Shown here: positions 33,839 through 41,490 of the stretch, piece by piece
How the letters are laid out: each line of letters starts with the position of its first letter
Numbering within the stretch: position 1 is the first letter of the stretch
Assembly (NCBI GenBank): GCA_002412715.1
Contig: DHVP01000031.1
Location: forward strand, 25,704 to 89,703
Reading direction: 5' to 3'
Source of the DNA: Deltaproteobacteria bacterium UBA5205
Lineage (GTDB): Bacteria > Desulfobacterota > Syntrophorhabdia > Syntrophorhabdales > Syntrophorhabdaceae
DNA length: 64,000 bases
The notes under the pieces: model-generated
Told to the model about the DNA's origin: nothing
Seen by the model: the letters and a program-made list of their open reading frames with translations, nothing else
The model's database searches: none
Position numbers and translations under genes: made by a program

Positions 33839-34948
33839 ATGAAATTTCCGTTTTTCAAAAAGAGATCATGGGCGAACCTTGACGCCTTCGAGGGCCGGGA
33901 AACTTCGTCTGGTATCCATATCAACGAGACTGTGGCCCTGGGTATTCCCGCTGTCTATGCCTGTATCAGAGTCTTGACCGAAGCCATTGCATCTTTACCC
34001 CTTATCACCTATGAGCGCTTCGAGAACGGCGACAAAGAACGTGCCAGGGGCTTTTCGCTGTTCCGCCTTCTGCACGATACTCCTAACCCACTTATGACCT
34101 CCTTCGAGTTGCGCGAGCTACTTGTAGGGCATCTTTGCCTTAGAGGGAATGCCTATTGCTACATAGAGCGGGAGAACGGCGAGGTTGTGGCACTGTGGCC
34201 CTTACACCCGGACAAGGTGACTGTCGAGGTATCAGGCAGAGAACTCGTCTATAAACACCAGAGCGACGGCACCGAGAGAACGTATCCCATGGCCGACATT
34301 CTCCATATCCGGGGACTGTCCGCCGACGGCATTATCGGTTATGAACCGCTTACCCTGCTTCGTGACGCCTTCGGGTATGCAAAGGCGGTAGGTGAATATT
34401 CATCGAGCTATTTCAAGAATGACGCGCAACCGGGCGGGATCATCACCACGCCGAACGCTTTGAACGCACAGAGTAAATCGGATTTGAGAACCGCATGGAC
34501 CGAGGGACACGCCGGCAAGGGGAAACATCACCGGGTTGCAATCATGGACAATGATCTGAAATGGCAATCTATTGGAGTATCCCCGCAGGACAGCCAGCTT
34601 ATCGAATCACAGAAGTTTTCGGTTGTCGAGATCGCCAGGGTGTTCCGCGTACCGTTGAATCTCGTCATGGATTACGAACGGTCCACCTATTCCAATGTGA
34701 CAGAACAGAACAGGTCTTTCCTCACCCATACCTTGCAGCCGTGGTTAACCCGGATCGAACAGGCCATGGGGAAAAGCCTTTTGACAGAATCAGAAAAGGA
34801 GAAATATTTCATCGAGCATCTTACCCAGGGCTTTCTTCGGTCCGATACAAAGACCCGCTTCGAGTCATACAAGGTTGCTATTGAAGCCGGATTCTTGACG
34901 ATTGACGAGGTACGGCAGCTTGAAAACATGAACTCAAAGACGGAATAG
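33839..34948 (+). CDS. Phage portal protein (HK97 family)
   Basis: A 369-aa portal of slightly short length. Family features include the N-terminal VALGIPAVYACIRVLTEAIA block, LPLITYERF, LLHDTPNPLMTSFELREL, GNAYCYIERENGEVVALWPL and DILHIRGLSADGIIGYEPL, then VFRVPLNLVMDYERSTYSN. The SD AAAGGAG precedes the ATG. Twelve copies would form the DNA entry and tail-docking ring at one vertex. In HK97-type modules the portal usually precedes the protease and capsid genes; here it follows them, a reordered module. Confidence 0.92.
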   Translation: MKFPFFKKRSWANLDAFEGRETSSGIHINETVALGIPAVYACIRVLTEAIASLPLITYERFENGDKERARGFSLFRLLHDTPNPLMTSFELRELLVGHLCLRGNAYCYIERENGEVVALWPLHPDKVTVEVSGRELVYKHQSDGTERTYPMADILHIRGLSADGIIGYEPLTLLRDAFGYAKAVGEYSSSYFKNDAQPGGIITTPNALNAQSKSDLRTAWTEGHAGKGKHHRVAIMDNDLKWQSIGVSPQDSQLIESQKFSVVEIARVFRVPLNLVMDYERSTYSNVTEQNRSFLTHTLQPWLTRIEQAMGKSLLTESEKEKYFIEHLTQGFLRSDTKTRFESYKVAIEAGFLTIDEVRQLENMNSKTE

Positions 34949-34956
34949 GTGAAGCC

Positions 34957-35610
34957 ATGGAAAAGCTCTGTGAGACGTGCGAACATCGTGAACAATGCCA
35001 GGCCCCATGTAAGGCGGTACAAGCTCTCCTATGGAAAGACAACCGCGTCATGGAACGTGTTTATCAGGATATGATTGTAACCTATCCCCAGGGGCATGAA
35101 ACCCGTTTCAGCGAGGCAAAAGCACCGGGCCGAATTGTCAGGGACTTCGATATAGAGGATATCCCGGACACGGCGACAATACCCTGGACCAGTGATGATT
35201 TTGAATTAACGCAGAGCAAGGTTTTCTTTGAAAGGTTTTTCAATAAGATCTCCTGCCGGGAGCTTGCCGAACGGTACGGGGTCAAGGAAAACACGATAGT
35301 CTGCATGTATGCAAATGCGGTGAAAAGGATCGACAAGATACTAAAAACACTTGACGCCCGGAAGGAAGGGGTGAAGGCGTTAAAGCCGGACAGGTTCACC
35401 GAGGATCAGAAATACTTCCTTCTGGTGTCCGTCTTCGGTTTCAGTGGCGCCGAAGTTGCCCGGATGTTCAACAAGAATAGAAACAGGGTTAATATGGCGG
35501 TCAAGCGCATGGCGGATAGATACCAGGCGCTTTTTGAGGAACCGGACGTTGAGAAGTCGGTCTACAGTGGCTTGAACGTCGAACAGATAAAAGAACGCAT
35601 GGCGTATTGA
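34957..35610 (+). CDS. Cys-cluster / double helix-turn-helix protein (late regulator or small-terminase candidate)
   Basis: A 217-aa protein 8 bp after the portal. Its N-terminus has a possible zinc site, C5, C8, C14 and C18 (CETCEHREQCQAPC). Two helix-turn-helix-like segments follow: ISCRELAERYGVKENTIV, which looks like sigma region 4, and GFSGAEVARMFNKNRNRVNM. It could be a transcription activator of the head genes or downstream leader RNA, or the missing DNA-recognising small terminase subunit. Neither is proven by sequence. It is the only gene in the packaging block able to bind DNA specifically apart from the HNH protein. Confidence 0.6.
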   Translation: MEKLCETCEHREQCQAPCKAVQALLWKDNRVMERVYQDMIVTYPQGHETRFSEAKAPGRIVRDFDIEDIPDTATIPWTSDDFELTQSKVFFERFFNKISCRELAERYGVKENTIVCMYANAVKRIDKILKTLDARKEGVKALKPDRFTEDQKYFLLVSVFGFSGAEVARMFNKNRNRVNMAVKRMADRYQALFEEPDVEKSVYSGLNVEQIKERMAY

Positions 35611-35616
35611 ATGCAC

Positions 35617-35645
35617 TTGACAATTTTTTTGACCTTCGTTATTCT
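35617..35645 (+). promoter_or_regulatory. Promoter before a structured leader
   Basis: Perfect TTGACA (35617-35622), 17-bp spacer, TATTCT (35640-35645), starting 7 bp after the preceding stop codon. It would drive the leader and the 90-aa gene separately from the head genes. Confidence 0.6.
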
Positions 35646-35651
35646 GGAGGT

Positions 35652-35805
35652 GCTTAAAACCCGTTAACGGAGGTCACCCGAAAGTGACTATTTTTGTATC
35701 AACCATAAGAGAAGACTTGCTCAGGAATCCGGTACCCGTAAGGGCCGGGAGGCTTTTAACGGAGCCTTAAGCGTTCCTGGGCATTAATCTTTTAAGGAGG
35801 GTATT
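35652..35805 (+). ncRNA. Structured leader or small RNA of the element
   Basis: About 150 nt without an ORF. A hairpin GTCAC/GTGAC at about 35673-35688 is followed by TATTTTTG. Then TGCTCAGGAA (35718-35727) pairs with TTCCTGGGCA (35774-35783) to enclose two hairpins: one topped by CCC-GTAA-GGG and one GGCT/AGCC whose loop TTTAACGG can pair with upstream CCGTTAA (35661-35667). The design (three-way junction plus possible pseudoknot) looks selected. It could be a regulatory leader, an antisense-type RNA or a packaging RNA. No known RNA family is recognised. Confidence 0.5.
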
Positions 35806-36078
35806 ATGGAAAAGAAAGGCATCGTCAGAACAGATGTACACGAAATGAAGAACGTAAAAGACATGGGCATTCTGGAGCTGGAAGATAGTTTAAACTTTCA
35901 CCTCGGGTTTGTTCGAGGTGTTGTCCAGGTGATACATAACATCCAAGACGTCGAAGCCCTCGACGACGATTTCGGTTTTGTGCTGATGGAAGTATCAGGC
36001 CGGCTGGATTACATTGACATGATTCAAGACGAGGCATTTCAGCGGCTAAAGAATGTGAGCAAAGAGAAGGCAGCGTAA
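35806..36078 (+). CDS. Small acidic helical protein of unknown function (90 aa)
   Basis: A 90-aa protein with SD AAGGAGGG 6 nt before ATG. The sequence is acidic and probably all-helical (LELEDSLNFHLGFVRGVVQV, QDVEALDDDFGFVLMEVSG), with no catalytic motif. It is the last gene of the element, behind its own promoter and a structured leader, so it may be the satellite's accessory or helper-interfering factor. That role is speculation. Confidence 0.6.
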   Translation: MEKKGIVRTDVHEMKNVKDMGILELEDSLNFHLGFVRGVVQVIHNIQDVEALDDDFGFVLMEVSGRLDYIDMIQDEAFQRLKNVSKEKAA

Positions 36079-36102
36079 GGAGGGATCTTCCTCACAGATC
36101 AG

Positions 36103-36128
36103 GCCCCGGGGGAACCGGGGCTTTTTTT
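36103..36128 (+). terminator. Intrinsic terminator of the element
   Basis: GCCCCGG (36103-36109) pairs with CCGGGGC (36115-36121) around GGGAA, followed by seven T. It closes the rightward transcription of the element before its right end. Confidence 0.9.
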
Positions 36129-36145
36129 ATGAAATGTTTTTTCGT

Positions 36146-36160
36146 TGTACAGATGCTGTA
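36146..36160 (+). repeat. Right copy of the 15-bp end repeat
   Basis: TGTACAGATGCTGTA, identical to 25849-25863 and in the same orientation, about 70 bp inside the right attachment repeat. Confidence 0.5.
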
Positions 36161-36226
36161 TAAAACGGTGAAAAGTTTACTTTTGAGTGCTTTAACTTTG
36201 ATTCGTAACTTATTAATTTTATTATT

Positions 36227-36269
36227 AAGCCGACGATGGGAATTGAACCCGCGACCTGCTCATTACGAG
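36227..36269 (+). repeat. Right attachment repeat (attR), within tRNA-Thr
   Basis: 43 bp identical to attL at 25684-25726. It forms the 3' half of the intact tRNA-Thr, so insertion restored the tRNA. Confidence 0.93.
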
Positions 36270-36299
36270 TGAGCTGCTCTGCCTCTGAGCTACGTCGGC
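36228..36299 (-). tRNA. tRNA-Thr(CGU)
   Basis: A 72-nt cloverleaf on the minus strand: acceptor GCCGACG/CGTCGGC, D arm GCTC/GAGC, anticodon stem GCTCA/TGAGC with loop CTCGTAA (anticodon CGT), and a T arm with loop TTCAATT that has one C-A mismatch and a G-T pair. CCA is not encoded. It is the integration site of the element to its left; the T-arm mismatch lies in the element-supplied half. Confidence 0.92.
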
Positions 36300-36308
36300 G
36301 TTGGATTT

Positions 36309-36338
36309 TTTATAGCATAACCCGCTGTTTTCATACAA
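36309..36338 (-). promoter_or_regulatory. Promoter of tRNA-Thr
   Basis: On the minus strand TTGTAT (36333-36338) and TATAAA (36309-36314) with 18-bp spacing, 10 bp before the tRNA. Confidence 0.5.
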
Positions 36339-36424
36339 TACAAATCTGCATCGTCGCCTGTCTTTACTGCCATATCGCGCCTCCGGCGACGACCGGAATG
36401 GGAAAGGATTCTGCGTTTCTATCG

Positions 36425-37231
36425 TCAAAAGCATAGCACGGCCGCGAAGAGAAGGACAATTTCCGTGATTTCGCGTATCATGCCCAGGTTATCACCGGTT
36501 AAACCCCCGAACCTGCAAGTGCACATGCGGCGTAATGCATAGCCGGCACAAAGGCAGGCGAGAGTGGCCGGGATGAAGAAAAAGACTGAAGTTGCTGCGT
36601 TATCATAGGGTGGGCGACCGGTCGCCAGGTAGATGAGGCAGGAAAGCCAGAGGAGCAGGACTGTTGCCAGACAGGCGTGCGCGGCCTTGACTTTACCGAG
36701 AAAGATCCTTCCCAGACCGTCGTCGCGGGCGCTCCTGGCGCCGGGCATCATCATTGTCATGGACCACGTTGAGATGACGGGCATGATGAATACTACGGGA
36801 TTGAGAGATATATACCCGGGGGTCTCGAGGACCTCCTTTAGAAGGATGAACTTCAAAAGAAGTGTCAGGGCGATGGCAGTGATCCCGATAGGGCCCGTGG
36901 TTGAATCCCGCATGACGGCAAGCCTTTTTTGACTGTCTTTTTCGGCGTCACCGGTGGATTTAACGGAAAGGGCATCGAAAGTATCCGATAGCCCATCCTG
37001 GTGAAACCCGCCGTTTGTGAGAAGATACGCCGCGATTACAAGGACGGAGGTAATCGAGGGGGAGAAGAGTTTCAGGGAAATGAAGGAAATAGCCGCCAGA
37101 AATGCGCCTTGAAAGAATCCTACGAGAGGGAAGAATACCGAAGAGGACGCGATATCTCTTTCGGGAAGTTCTCCCGTAATGTGTATGGGGATGATCGTCA
37201 GGAACTGGAAAGCTGCGAGTACCCGTTTCAT
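36425..37231 (-). CDS. cobS: Adenosylcobinamide-GDP ribazoletransferase
   Basis: A 268-aa integral membrane enzyme that joins adenosylcobinamide-GDP to alpha-ribazole to make adenosylcobalamin. Family motifs are ERDIASSSVFFPLVGFFQGA, LLTNGGFHQDGLSDTFDAL with its acidic pair, and AVMRDSTTGPIGITAIAL. Several membrane helices follow. The C-terminal LTGDNLGMIREITEIVLL is the usual end (GD near the terminus). It is the last gene of the riboswitch-controlled corrinoid operon, 3 bp after cobT. Confidence 0.94.
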   Translation of the reverse strand: MKRVLAAFQFLTIIPIHITGELPERDIASSSVFFPLVGFFQGAFLAAISFISLKLFSPSITSVLVIAAYLLTNGGFHQDGLSDTFDALSVKSTGDAEKDSQKRLAVMRDSTTGPIGITAIALTLLLKFILLKEVLETPGYISLNPVVFIMPVISTWSMTMMMPGARSARDDGLGRIFLGKVKAAHACLATVLLLWLSCLIYLATGRPPYDNAATSVFFFIPATLACLCAGYALRRMCTCRFGGLTGDNLGMIREITEIVLLFAAVLCF

Positions 37232-37234
37232 GCT

Positions 37235-38287
37235 TCAGGACAGCTCCTTCGATACACCCGCTTCGTCGAACGTCGCCATTTCGCGGTATATCTTGAGGCC
37301 TGCTTCGATGAGTGACATGGCAAGGGCGGCTCCCGTTCCTTCGCCGAGCCGAAGGCCCATGTCGAGAACGGGCTTGAGATCCATTGACCTCAGCATGATG
37401 CCATGTCCTATTTCGACAGAATTGTGGGCGGCAAACATGTAATCACCTACGGCGGGCTCGATGGAATAGGCGATGATCGCGCCGGCCGTCGATATCAGGC
37501 CGTCGATGACGACGGGTATCCTTCGTGATGCCGCACCGAGAATGAGACCTGCTATGCCGCCGATCTCCGCGCCACCGACCCTGGCAAGGACACCGACCGG
37601 GTCAGAGGGATCGGGTTTGTTGACGGCTATTGCGTCTTCGATGACGGTGATCTTATGACGCAGGGAATCGTCGCTGATTCCGGTGCCTTTTCCTGTGACG
37701 TCCGTGGGTGATGCTCCGGTCATGACCGAGGCAATTGCGCTCGATGGTGTCGTGTTCCCGATACCCATATCGCCGGTGCCAAAGAGGCGATAACCTTCGT
37801 CGGCGTACTGCCTTGCCAGCTCGATGCCGGTCTGGATGGTACGGGCGGCTTCCTGCCTGGTCATGGCCGCTTCCTTTCTCATGTTCTTCGTGCCCCGGAC
37901 TACTTTCCTGCAGATGAGTCCCGGAACGTCATCGAAATCATAGTCTACGCCGATGTCGACGACGATGATCTCGGCGCCTGCGTGGCGGGCGAGGACGTTT
38001 ATGCCCGCACCGCCATCCAGAAAGTTCCGGACCATCTGCACGGTCACCTCTTTTGGAAAGAGGGAAACCCCTTCATCGACAACACCATGGTCGCCCGCAA
38101 AGGTAAAGATGGCCTTTTTCGCGAAAAGAGGGGGCATCTTCTCGCCCGTGATGGCGACTATCCTCTGCGCGAATTCCTCAAGCCTTCCCAGGCTTCCCCG
38201 GGGCTTTGTGAGACTGTCAAGGCGCTCCGATGCGAGGCGCTCGAGATTACGGTCTACCTTTTCAATACGTATTCCTTCCAAGCTCAT
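37235..38287 (-). CDS. cobT: Nicotinate-nucleotide--dimethylbenzimidazole phosphoribosyltransferase
   Basis: A 350-aa cytoplasmic enzyme that makes alpha-ribazole-5'-phosphate (or another alpha-nucleotide base) for the lower ligand of cobamides. Motifs include RLDSLTKPRGSLGRLEEFA, FAGDHGVVDEGVSLFPKEVT, FLDGGAGINVLARHAG, GTGDMGIGNTTPSSAI with the GIGNTT signature, and a catalytic Glu near the C-terminus. The start overlaps the cobU stop by 4 bp (ATGA). Lower-ligand specificity cannot be read from the sequence. Confidence 0.95.
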   Translation of the reverse strand: MSLEGIRIEKVDRNLERLASERLDSLTKPRGSLGRLEEFAQRIVAITGEKMPPLFAKKAIFTFAGDHGVVDEGVSLFPKEVTVQMVRNFLDGGAGINVLARHAGAEIIVVDIGVDYDFDDVPGLICRKVVRGTKNMRKEAAMTRQEAARTIQTGIELARQYADEGYRLFGTGDMGIGNTTPSSAIASVMTGASPTDVTGKGTGISDDSLRHKITVIEDAIAVNKPDPSDPVGVLARVGGAEIGGIAGLILGAASRRIPVVIDGLISTAGAIIAYSIEPAVGDYMFAAHNSVEIGHGIMLRSMDLKPVLDMGLRLGEGTGAALAMSLIEAGLKIYREMATFDEAGVSKELS

Positions 38288-38802
38288 GTCTCCTTTATTT
38301 TCATCGGGATCCCGGCGGCCATAAAATAGACGTCCGTGGCGGCCGAAGCGACGCGGGCATTGAGACGCCCGATGTTATCTCTGTATTCCCTTCCCAGGGG
38401 TGTCTCAGGTACCAGTCCGAGCCCCACTTCGTTGGAAACGATGTAAAGGGCGGGCATGGCATCATCAGAAATCGCCTCGATAAACCGAGCAGCATACCCC
38501 TCGATGGACAGGTGACGGACCATAACGTTCGAGACCCAGAGGGTAAGGCAATCTATGAGGATCACGCCGTGGTCCGGTCCTATCTTTTTAATGAGCGATG
38601 GGAGTTCCACCGGTTCTTCAAAGGTGCGCCAATCCGCCGCCCGCTCATTGCGGTGGTTGGCAATGCGGGCCTTCATCTCGTCGTCCAGCGCTTCGGCGGT
38701 AGCCACGAAGGCCTTTTCACCCTTTGCCGCCGACGCGGCGCTGAGGGCAAAGGAGCTCTTTCCGCTGCGGGCGCCGCCCAGGATCAGGATCCGTTTTCGC
38801 AT
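38284..38802 (-). CDS. cobU: Adenosylcobinamide kinase / adenosylcobinamide-phosphate guanylyltransferase
   Basis: A 172-aa bifunctional enzyme that phosphorylates adenosylcobinamide and then transfers GMP to it. The P-loop ILGGARSGKSSFA starts at residue 8; the RTFEEP, LIDCLTLWVSNVM and VSNEVGLGLVPE motifs follow in order. The ATG at 38802 is set by SD GGAGGAGG in the end of the upstream ABC ATPase gene (19-bp overlap); the longer upstream frame has no family similarity. Its position after btuD shows that the operon couples uptake to salvage. Confidence 0.95.
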   Translation of the reverse strand: MRKRILILGGARSGKSSFALSAASAAKGEKAFVATAEALDDEMKARIANHRNERAADWRTFEEPVELPSLIKKIGPDHGVILIDCLTLWVSNVMVRHLSIEGYAARFIEAISDDAMPALYIVSNEVGLGLVPETPLGREYRDNIGRLNARVASAATDVYFMAAGIPMKIKET

Positions 38803-39587
38803 TTTTTTCTGACCTCCTCCGAAACGATCATCACAAAGGGCTTCATGGACAGGGGGTTCTGACGGACAACGACCACCGTCTTGTACACATCCTCGATCGT
38901 CTTGTAATCGAGAACATCGACCGGACGGCCGGTCTTCTTTATCCTTCCGTTGTCCACCAGGGCCAGGCTGTCGCAATATTCGGAGGCGAGGTTGAGGTCA
39001 TGGAGTATGATGACAACCGTGAGGCCTTCCTGTCTGTTGAGACGCTTTACCAGGTCAAGGACACCCGCCTGGTGCGTGATATCAAGATGGGATGTCGGTT
39101 CGTCGAGAAGCAGGACCTTCGGTTGCTGCGCAAGACCGCGGGCGATGAAAGCAAGCTGGACCTCGCCGGCGCTCATCTCGGACATAAGCGAGTCCTTGAG
39201 ATGACCGATGCCCGTCAGTGCCATAACCTTCCCGGCTATAGCTGCGTCTTCATCCCTCTCGTAGAATTGCAGCTTCCTGTAATAAGGTATCCTGCCGAGG
39301 AGCACGAATTCCCTGACCGTCATGGCGATCAGGGGCATATTTTGCGAGACGACGGCGATCTTTTTTGCCACATCGCTGAAGTGAAGATCCTTCATATCGA
39401 CACCATCAAGGAATATGCTCCCCTTCACGGGTTTGACGAGGCGGGTGATGGCCCTGAGAATAGTCGTTTTCCCCGATCCATTGGGACCAATGATGCCGAA
39501 AAACTGGCCCTTTTTGACGGAAAGGTCGACACCATGGAGAATCGTCTTTTGGCCGTATCCGGACGTAAGGCCTTTTATTTCTATCAC
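38784..39587 (-). CDS. btuD: Corrinoid/iron-chelate ABC transporter ATP-binding protein
   Basis: A 267-aa ABC ATPase of the FecE/BtuD type. Walker A is GPNGSGKTT, the Q-loop lies near SQNMPLIAMTVREFVLLG, the signature is the slightly unusual MSAGEVQLAFIARGLAQ (Ala for the second Gly of LSGGE), and Walker B is VLLLDEPTSHLD. It powers the permease encoded upstream (4-bp overlap). Cobalamin or corrinoid as substrate is inferred from the riboswitch and cob genes. Confidence 0.92.
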   Translation of the reverse strand: MIEIKGLTSGYGQKTILHGVDLSVKKGQFFGIIGPNGSGKTTILRAITRLVKPVKGSIFLDGVDMKDLHFSDVAKKIAVVSQNMPLIAMTVREFVLLGRIPYYRKLQFYERDEDAAIAGKVMALTGIGHLKDSLMSEMSAGEVQLAFIARGLAQQPKVLLLDEPTSHLDITHQAGVLDLVKRLNRQEGLTVVIILHDLNLASEYCDSLALVDNGRIKKTGRPVDVLDYKTIEDVYKTVVVVRQNPLSMKPFVMIVSEEVRKKCENGS

Positions 39588-40609
39588 AGGGAACCTCCTG
39601 ACCGGCCGGAGATATGTCTTCTCGTCAAGACATAGATGAAGACGCTTCCTCCCAGGATCCCCGTTATGACACCGACGGGAAGTTCAATGGGGGACAATGC
39701 CGTGCGTGCAAGGGTATCGCAAAAAATCAGGAAACCGGCCCCCGTGAGGAAGGATATGATAAAGAGTCGCCTGTGATCGTAACCGGTCATCATCCGGACG
39801 AAATGGGGGACAATAAGGCCCACGAAGCCGATGATACCCGTGAGGGACACGCTGATCCCCGTCAGGAGCGACGCCATGAGGAAAAGCTGCTTTTTTGCGC
39901 GTTCCGTGTCGATGCCCAGGTGGACCGCCTCCTCTTCTCCAAGGGACAGAGCATTGAGGACCGGGGCGAAGAAATAGGAGAGTAAAAGACATACCAGAGT
40001 AATAGCGGCCACGATCAGGATAAGCATCCAGCTTGGTTCCTCCAGAGAACCCATGATCCAGAAGACGATGCTGTGGAGTTCATCCGTCTTCGATATGGCG
40101 AGGATCAGGAATACCAGGGATGATGAGATGAAGCTCGTCATGACCCCCGTCAGGAGAATCCCCTGCATTCGCAGTACGTTTTGGCGCATGTTCAGGAAGT
40201 AGAGGGGGACGACGACAAGACAGGAACCCAGAAAACCGCTGGCGGGCAGCGCCGTCATGGGGAGGAGATAGTGGAGCTTGAAAACGATGCACAGTGCCGC
40301 GCCCAGTGCTCCTCCGCCCGATATGCCCAGCGTATAGGGCTCGACAAGGGGGTTTCGGAACATACCCTGAAGCATGACACCGGCAAGTGAAAGCGCGCCA
40401 CCAACGGCAAACCCGAGAACGACTCTCGGCAGCCTGATGTCCATGAGAATTCCGTATTCCGGTGTCCCTTTCCCGTCCAGGATGATCATAAATATCTTTT
40501 TGAGGGGTATACCCGCCGATCCGCTGGCCATCGCCGTAACAGCAGCCGCAGTGAGAAAGAGGCAGGCCGCCGGCAAGAGGAATCTCATCGGCCTGCGGTT
40601 CATTTCCAC
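39584..40609 (-). CDS. btuC: Corrinoid ABC transporter permease
   Basis: A 341-aa FecCD/BtuC-family permease with about ten hydrophobic segments. Family landmarks are RLPRVVLGFAVGGALSLAGV, GILGGGALGAALCIVF-like segment near residue 100, and GFVGLIVPHFVRMMTGYDHR before the coupling helix. It forms the inner-membrane channel of the BtuCDF importer. It overlaps btuF by 10 bp and btuD by 4 bp. Confidence 0.92.
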   Translation of the reverse strand: MEMNRRPMRFLLPAACLFLTAAAVTAMASGSAGIPLKKIFMIILDGKGTPEYGILMDIRLPRVVLGFAVGGALSLAGVMLQGMFRNPLVEPYTLGISGGGALGAALCIVFKLHYLLPMTALPASGFLGSCLVVVPLYFLNMRQNVLRMQGILLTGVMTSFISSSLVFLILAISKTDELHSIVFWIMGSLEEPSWMLILIVAAITLVCLLLSYFFAPVLNALSLGEEEAVHLGIDTERAKKQLFLMASLLTGISVSLTGIIGFVGLIVPHFVRMMTGYDHRRLFIISFLTGAGFLIFCDTLARTALSPIELPVGVITGILGGSVFIYVLTRRHISGRSGGSL

Positions 40610-41490
40610 CCCTTTGCTTCATCAGGGTGCAGGAGGGCCGCGATCTCCCCCAGGGATCTGGCGAAGCTTTGCGGGGTTGGGCTGCAGACGTCATCGGAAT
40701 CTATGAGGTATATCCTGTTGTTTTTCACGGCGTTCACCGTCGAGAACCTCTTCCATGCAAGTCGCTCGTTCTGGGCGTTGAGCCCCATCGTTACGATAAA
40801 GATCACGTCAGGGTTCCGTACAATCGCCGCTTCCCGGCCCACGCTGCCCGAGACGGCGTCCCTGAAGACGTTCGTCGCCCCGGCAAAATCTATGTAGTCG
40901 TCCATGAACACGTCTTTTGTTGCCACGTAGAAGGGTTTTGAACCGATCTGAACCAGCACGCGGGGCCTGGGCAGACGAGCCGTGGCTTTTTGGATTGCGG
41001 CGACCTTTGCCTTCGCAATACCCGTGAGGCGCTTCGACTCCTCAAGCTTGCCGGTGACTCTTCCTATCTCGACAAAGACGTCGCAGAGTCCCTCAAAGGT
41101 ATATGGTATGGCGAAAGTGACCAGATTGAGACCAAGATTTTTCATTTTTTGTATGCTTTTGCGGTCCGTGAGGTCCATGGCAAGAACAAGGTCGGGCCGC
41201 AGTTTCATGATCTTTTCCAAACTGGGTTCCATGATGGTTCCCACTTTTTCCCTGGTCTTTGCCTCTTTCGGCCTGCTGCAGTAAGTGGTCACCCCGACAA
41301 GATTTTTTTCCAGTCCCAGAAGATAGAGAGATTCCGTAACGGCCGGGCTCAGTGAAACAATACGCCGCGGGTTTGCCGTCTTTTGAGCCCTCTGCGGGGA
41401 CGCCGCATGGGCAGGGCCCAGGGCGACGACGACCATGACCAGAACGGCGGCCAGAGCGGTGGTCATCTTCTTTGAGAAAGACAGGATCAC
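40600..41490 (-). CDS. btuF: Corrinoid ABC transporter substrate-binding protein
   Basis: A 296-aa periplasmic binding protein of the BtuF/FhuD class. The signal peptide ends near LGPAHA. It contains RIVSLSPAVTESLYLLGLEK, a hallmark of cobalamin and siderophore binders, then VGTIMEPSLEKIMKLRPDLV and a C-terminal SDDVCSPTPQSFARSLGEIA. It delivers the corrinoid to BtuCD. It overlaps the PP-loop gene upstream by 4 bp, so the two are translationally linked. Confidence 0.92.
   Translation of the reverse strand: MILSFSKKMTTALAAVLVMVVVALGPAHAASPQRAQKTANPRRIVSLSPAVTESLYLLGLEKNLVGVTTYCSRPKEAKTREKVGTIMEPSLEKIMKLRPDLVLAMDLTDRKSIQKMKNLGLNLVTFAIPYTFEGLCDVFVEIGRVTGKLEESKRLTGIAKAKVAAIQKATARLPRPRVLVQIGSKPFYVATKDVFMDDYIDFAGATNVFRDAVSGSVGREAAIVRNPDVIFIVTMGLNAQNERLAWKRFSTVNAVKNNRIYLIDSDDVCSPTPQSFARSLGEIAALLHPDEAKGWK

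Larger units (their letters stand above)
25684..36269 (+). mobile_element. Capsid-encoding satellite-like integrative element in tRNA-Thr
   Basis: A 10,586-bp unit bounded by identical 43-bp direct repeats. The right repeat is the 3' half of tRNA-Thr(CGU), which remains intact. All genes point rightward: integrase, zinc-ribbon protein, AlpA-like protein, small zinc-ribbon protein, prim-pol/ATPase, HNH nuclease, terminase large subunit, protease-capsid fusion, portal, HTH protein and a 90-aa protein, ending at an intrinsic terminator. There are no tail, tape-measure, connector, holin or endolysin genes and no recognisable repressor. This is the gene set of a capsid-forming phage satellite; a decayed prophage is the alternative, but every gene is intact. 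Confidence 0.88.

Noticed and set aside
25684..36269. Interpretation as a decaying prophage
   Set aside because: No pseudogenes, all core motifs intact, tight overlaps, terminator and att sites preserved; the satellite reading explains the missing tail and lysis genes better.
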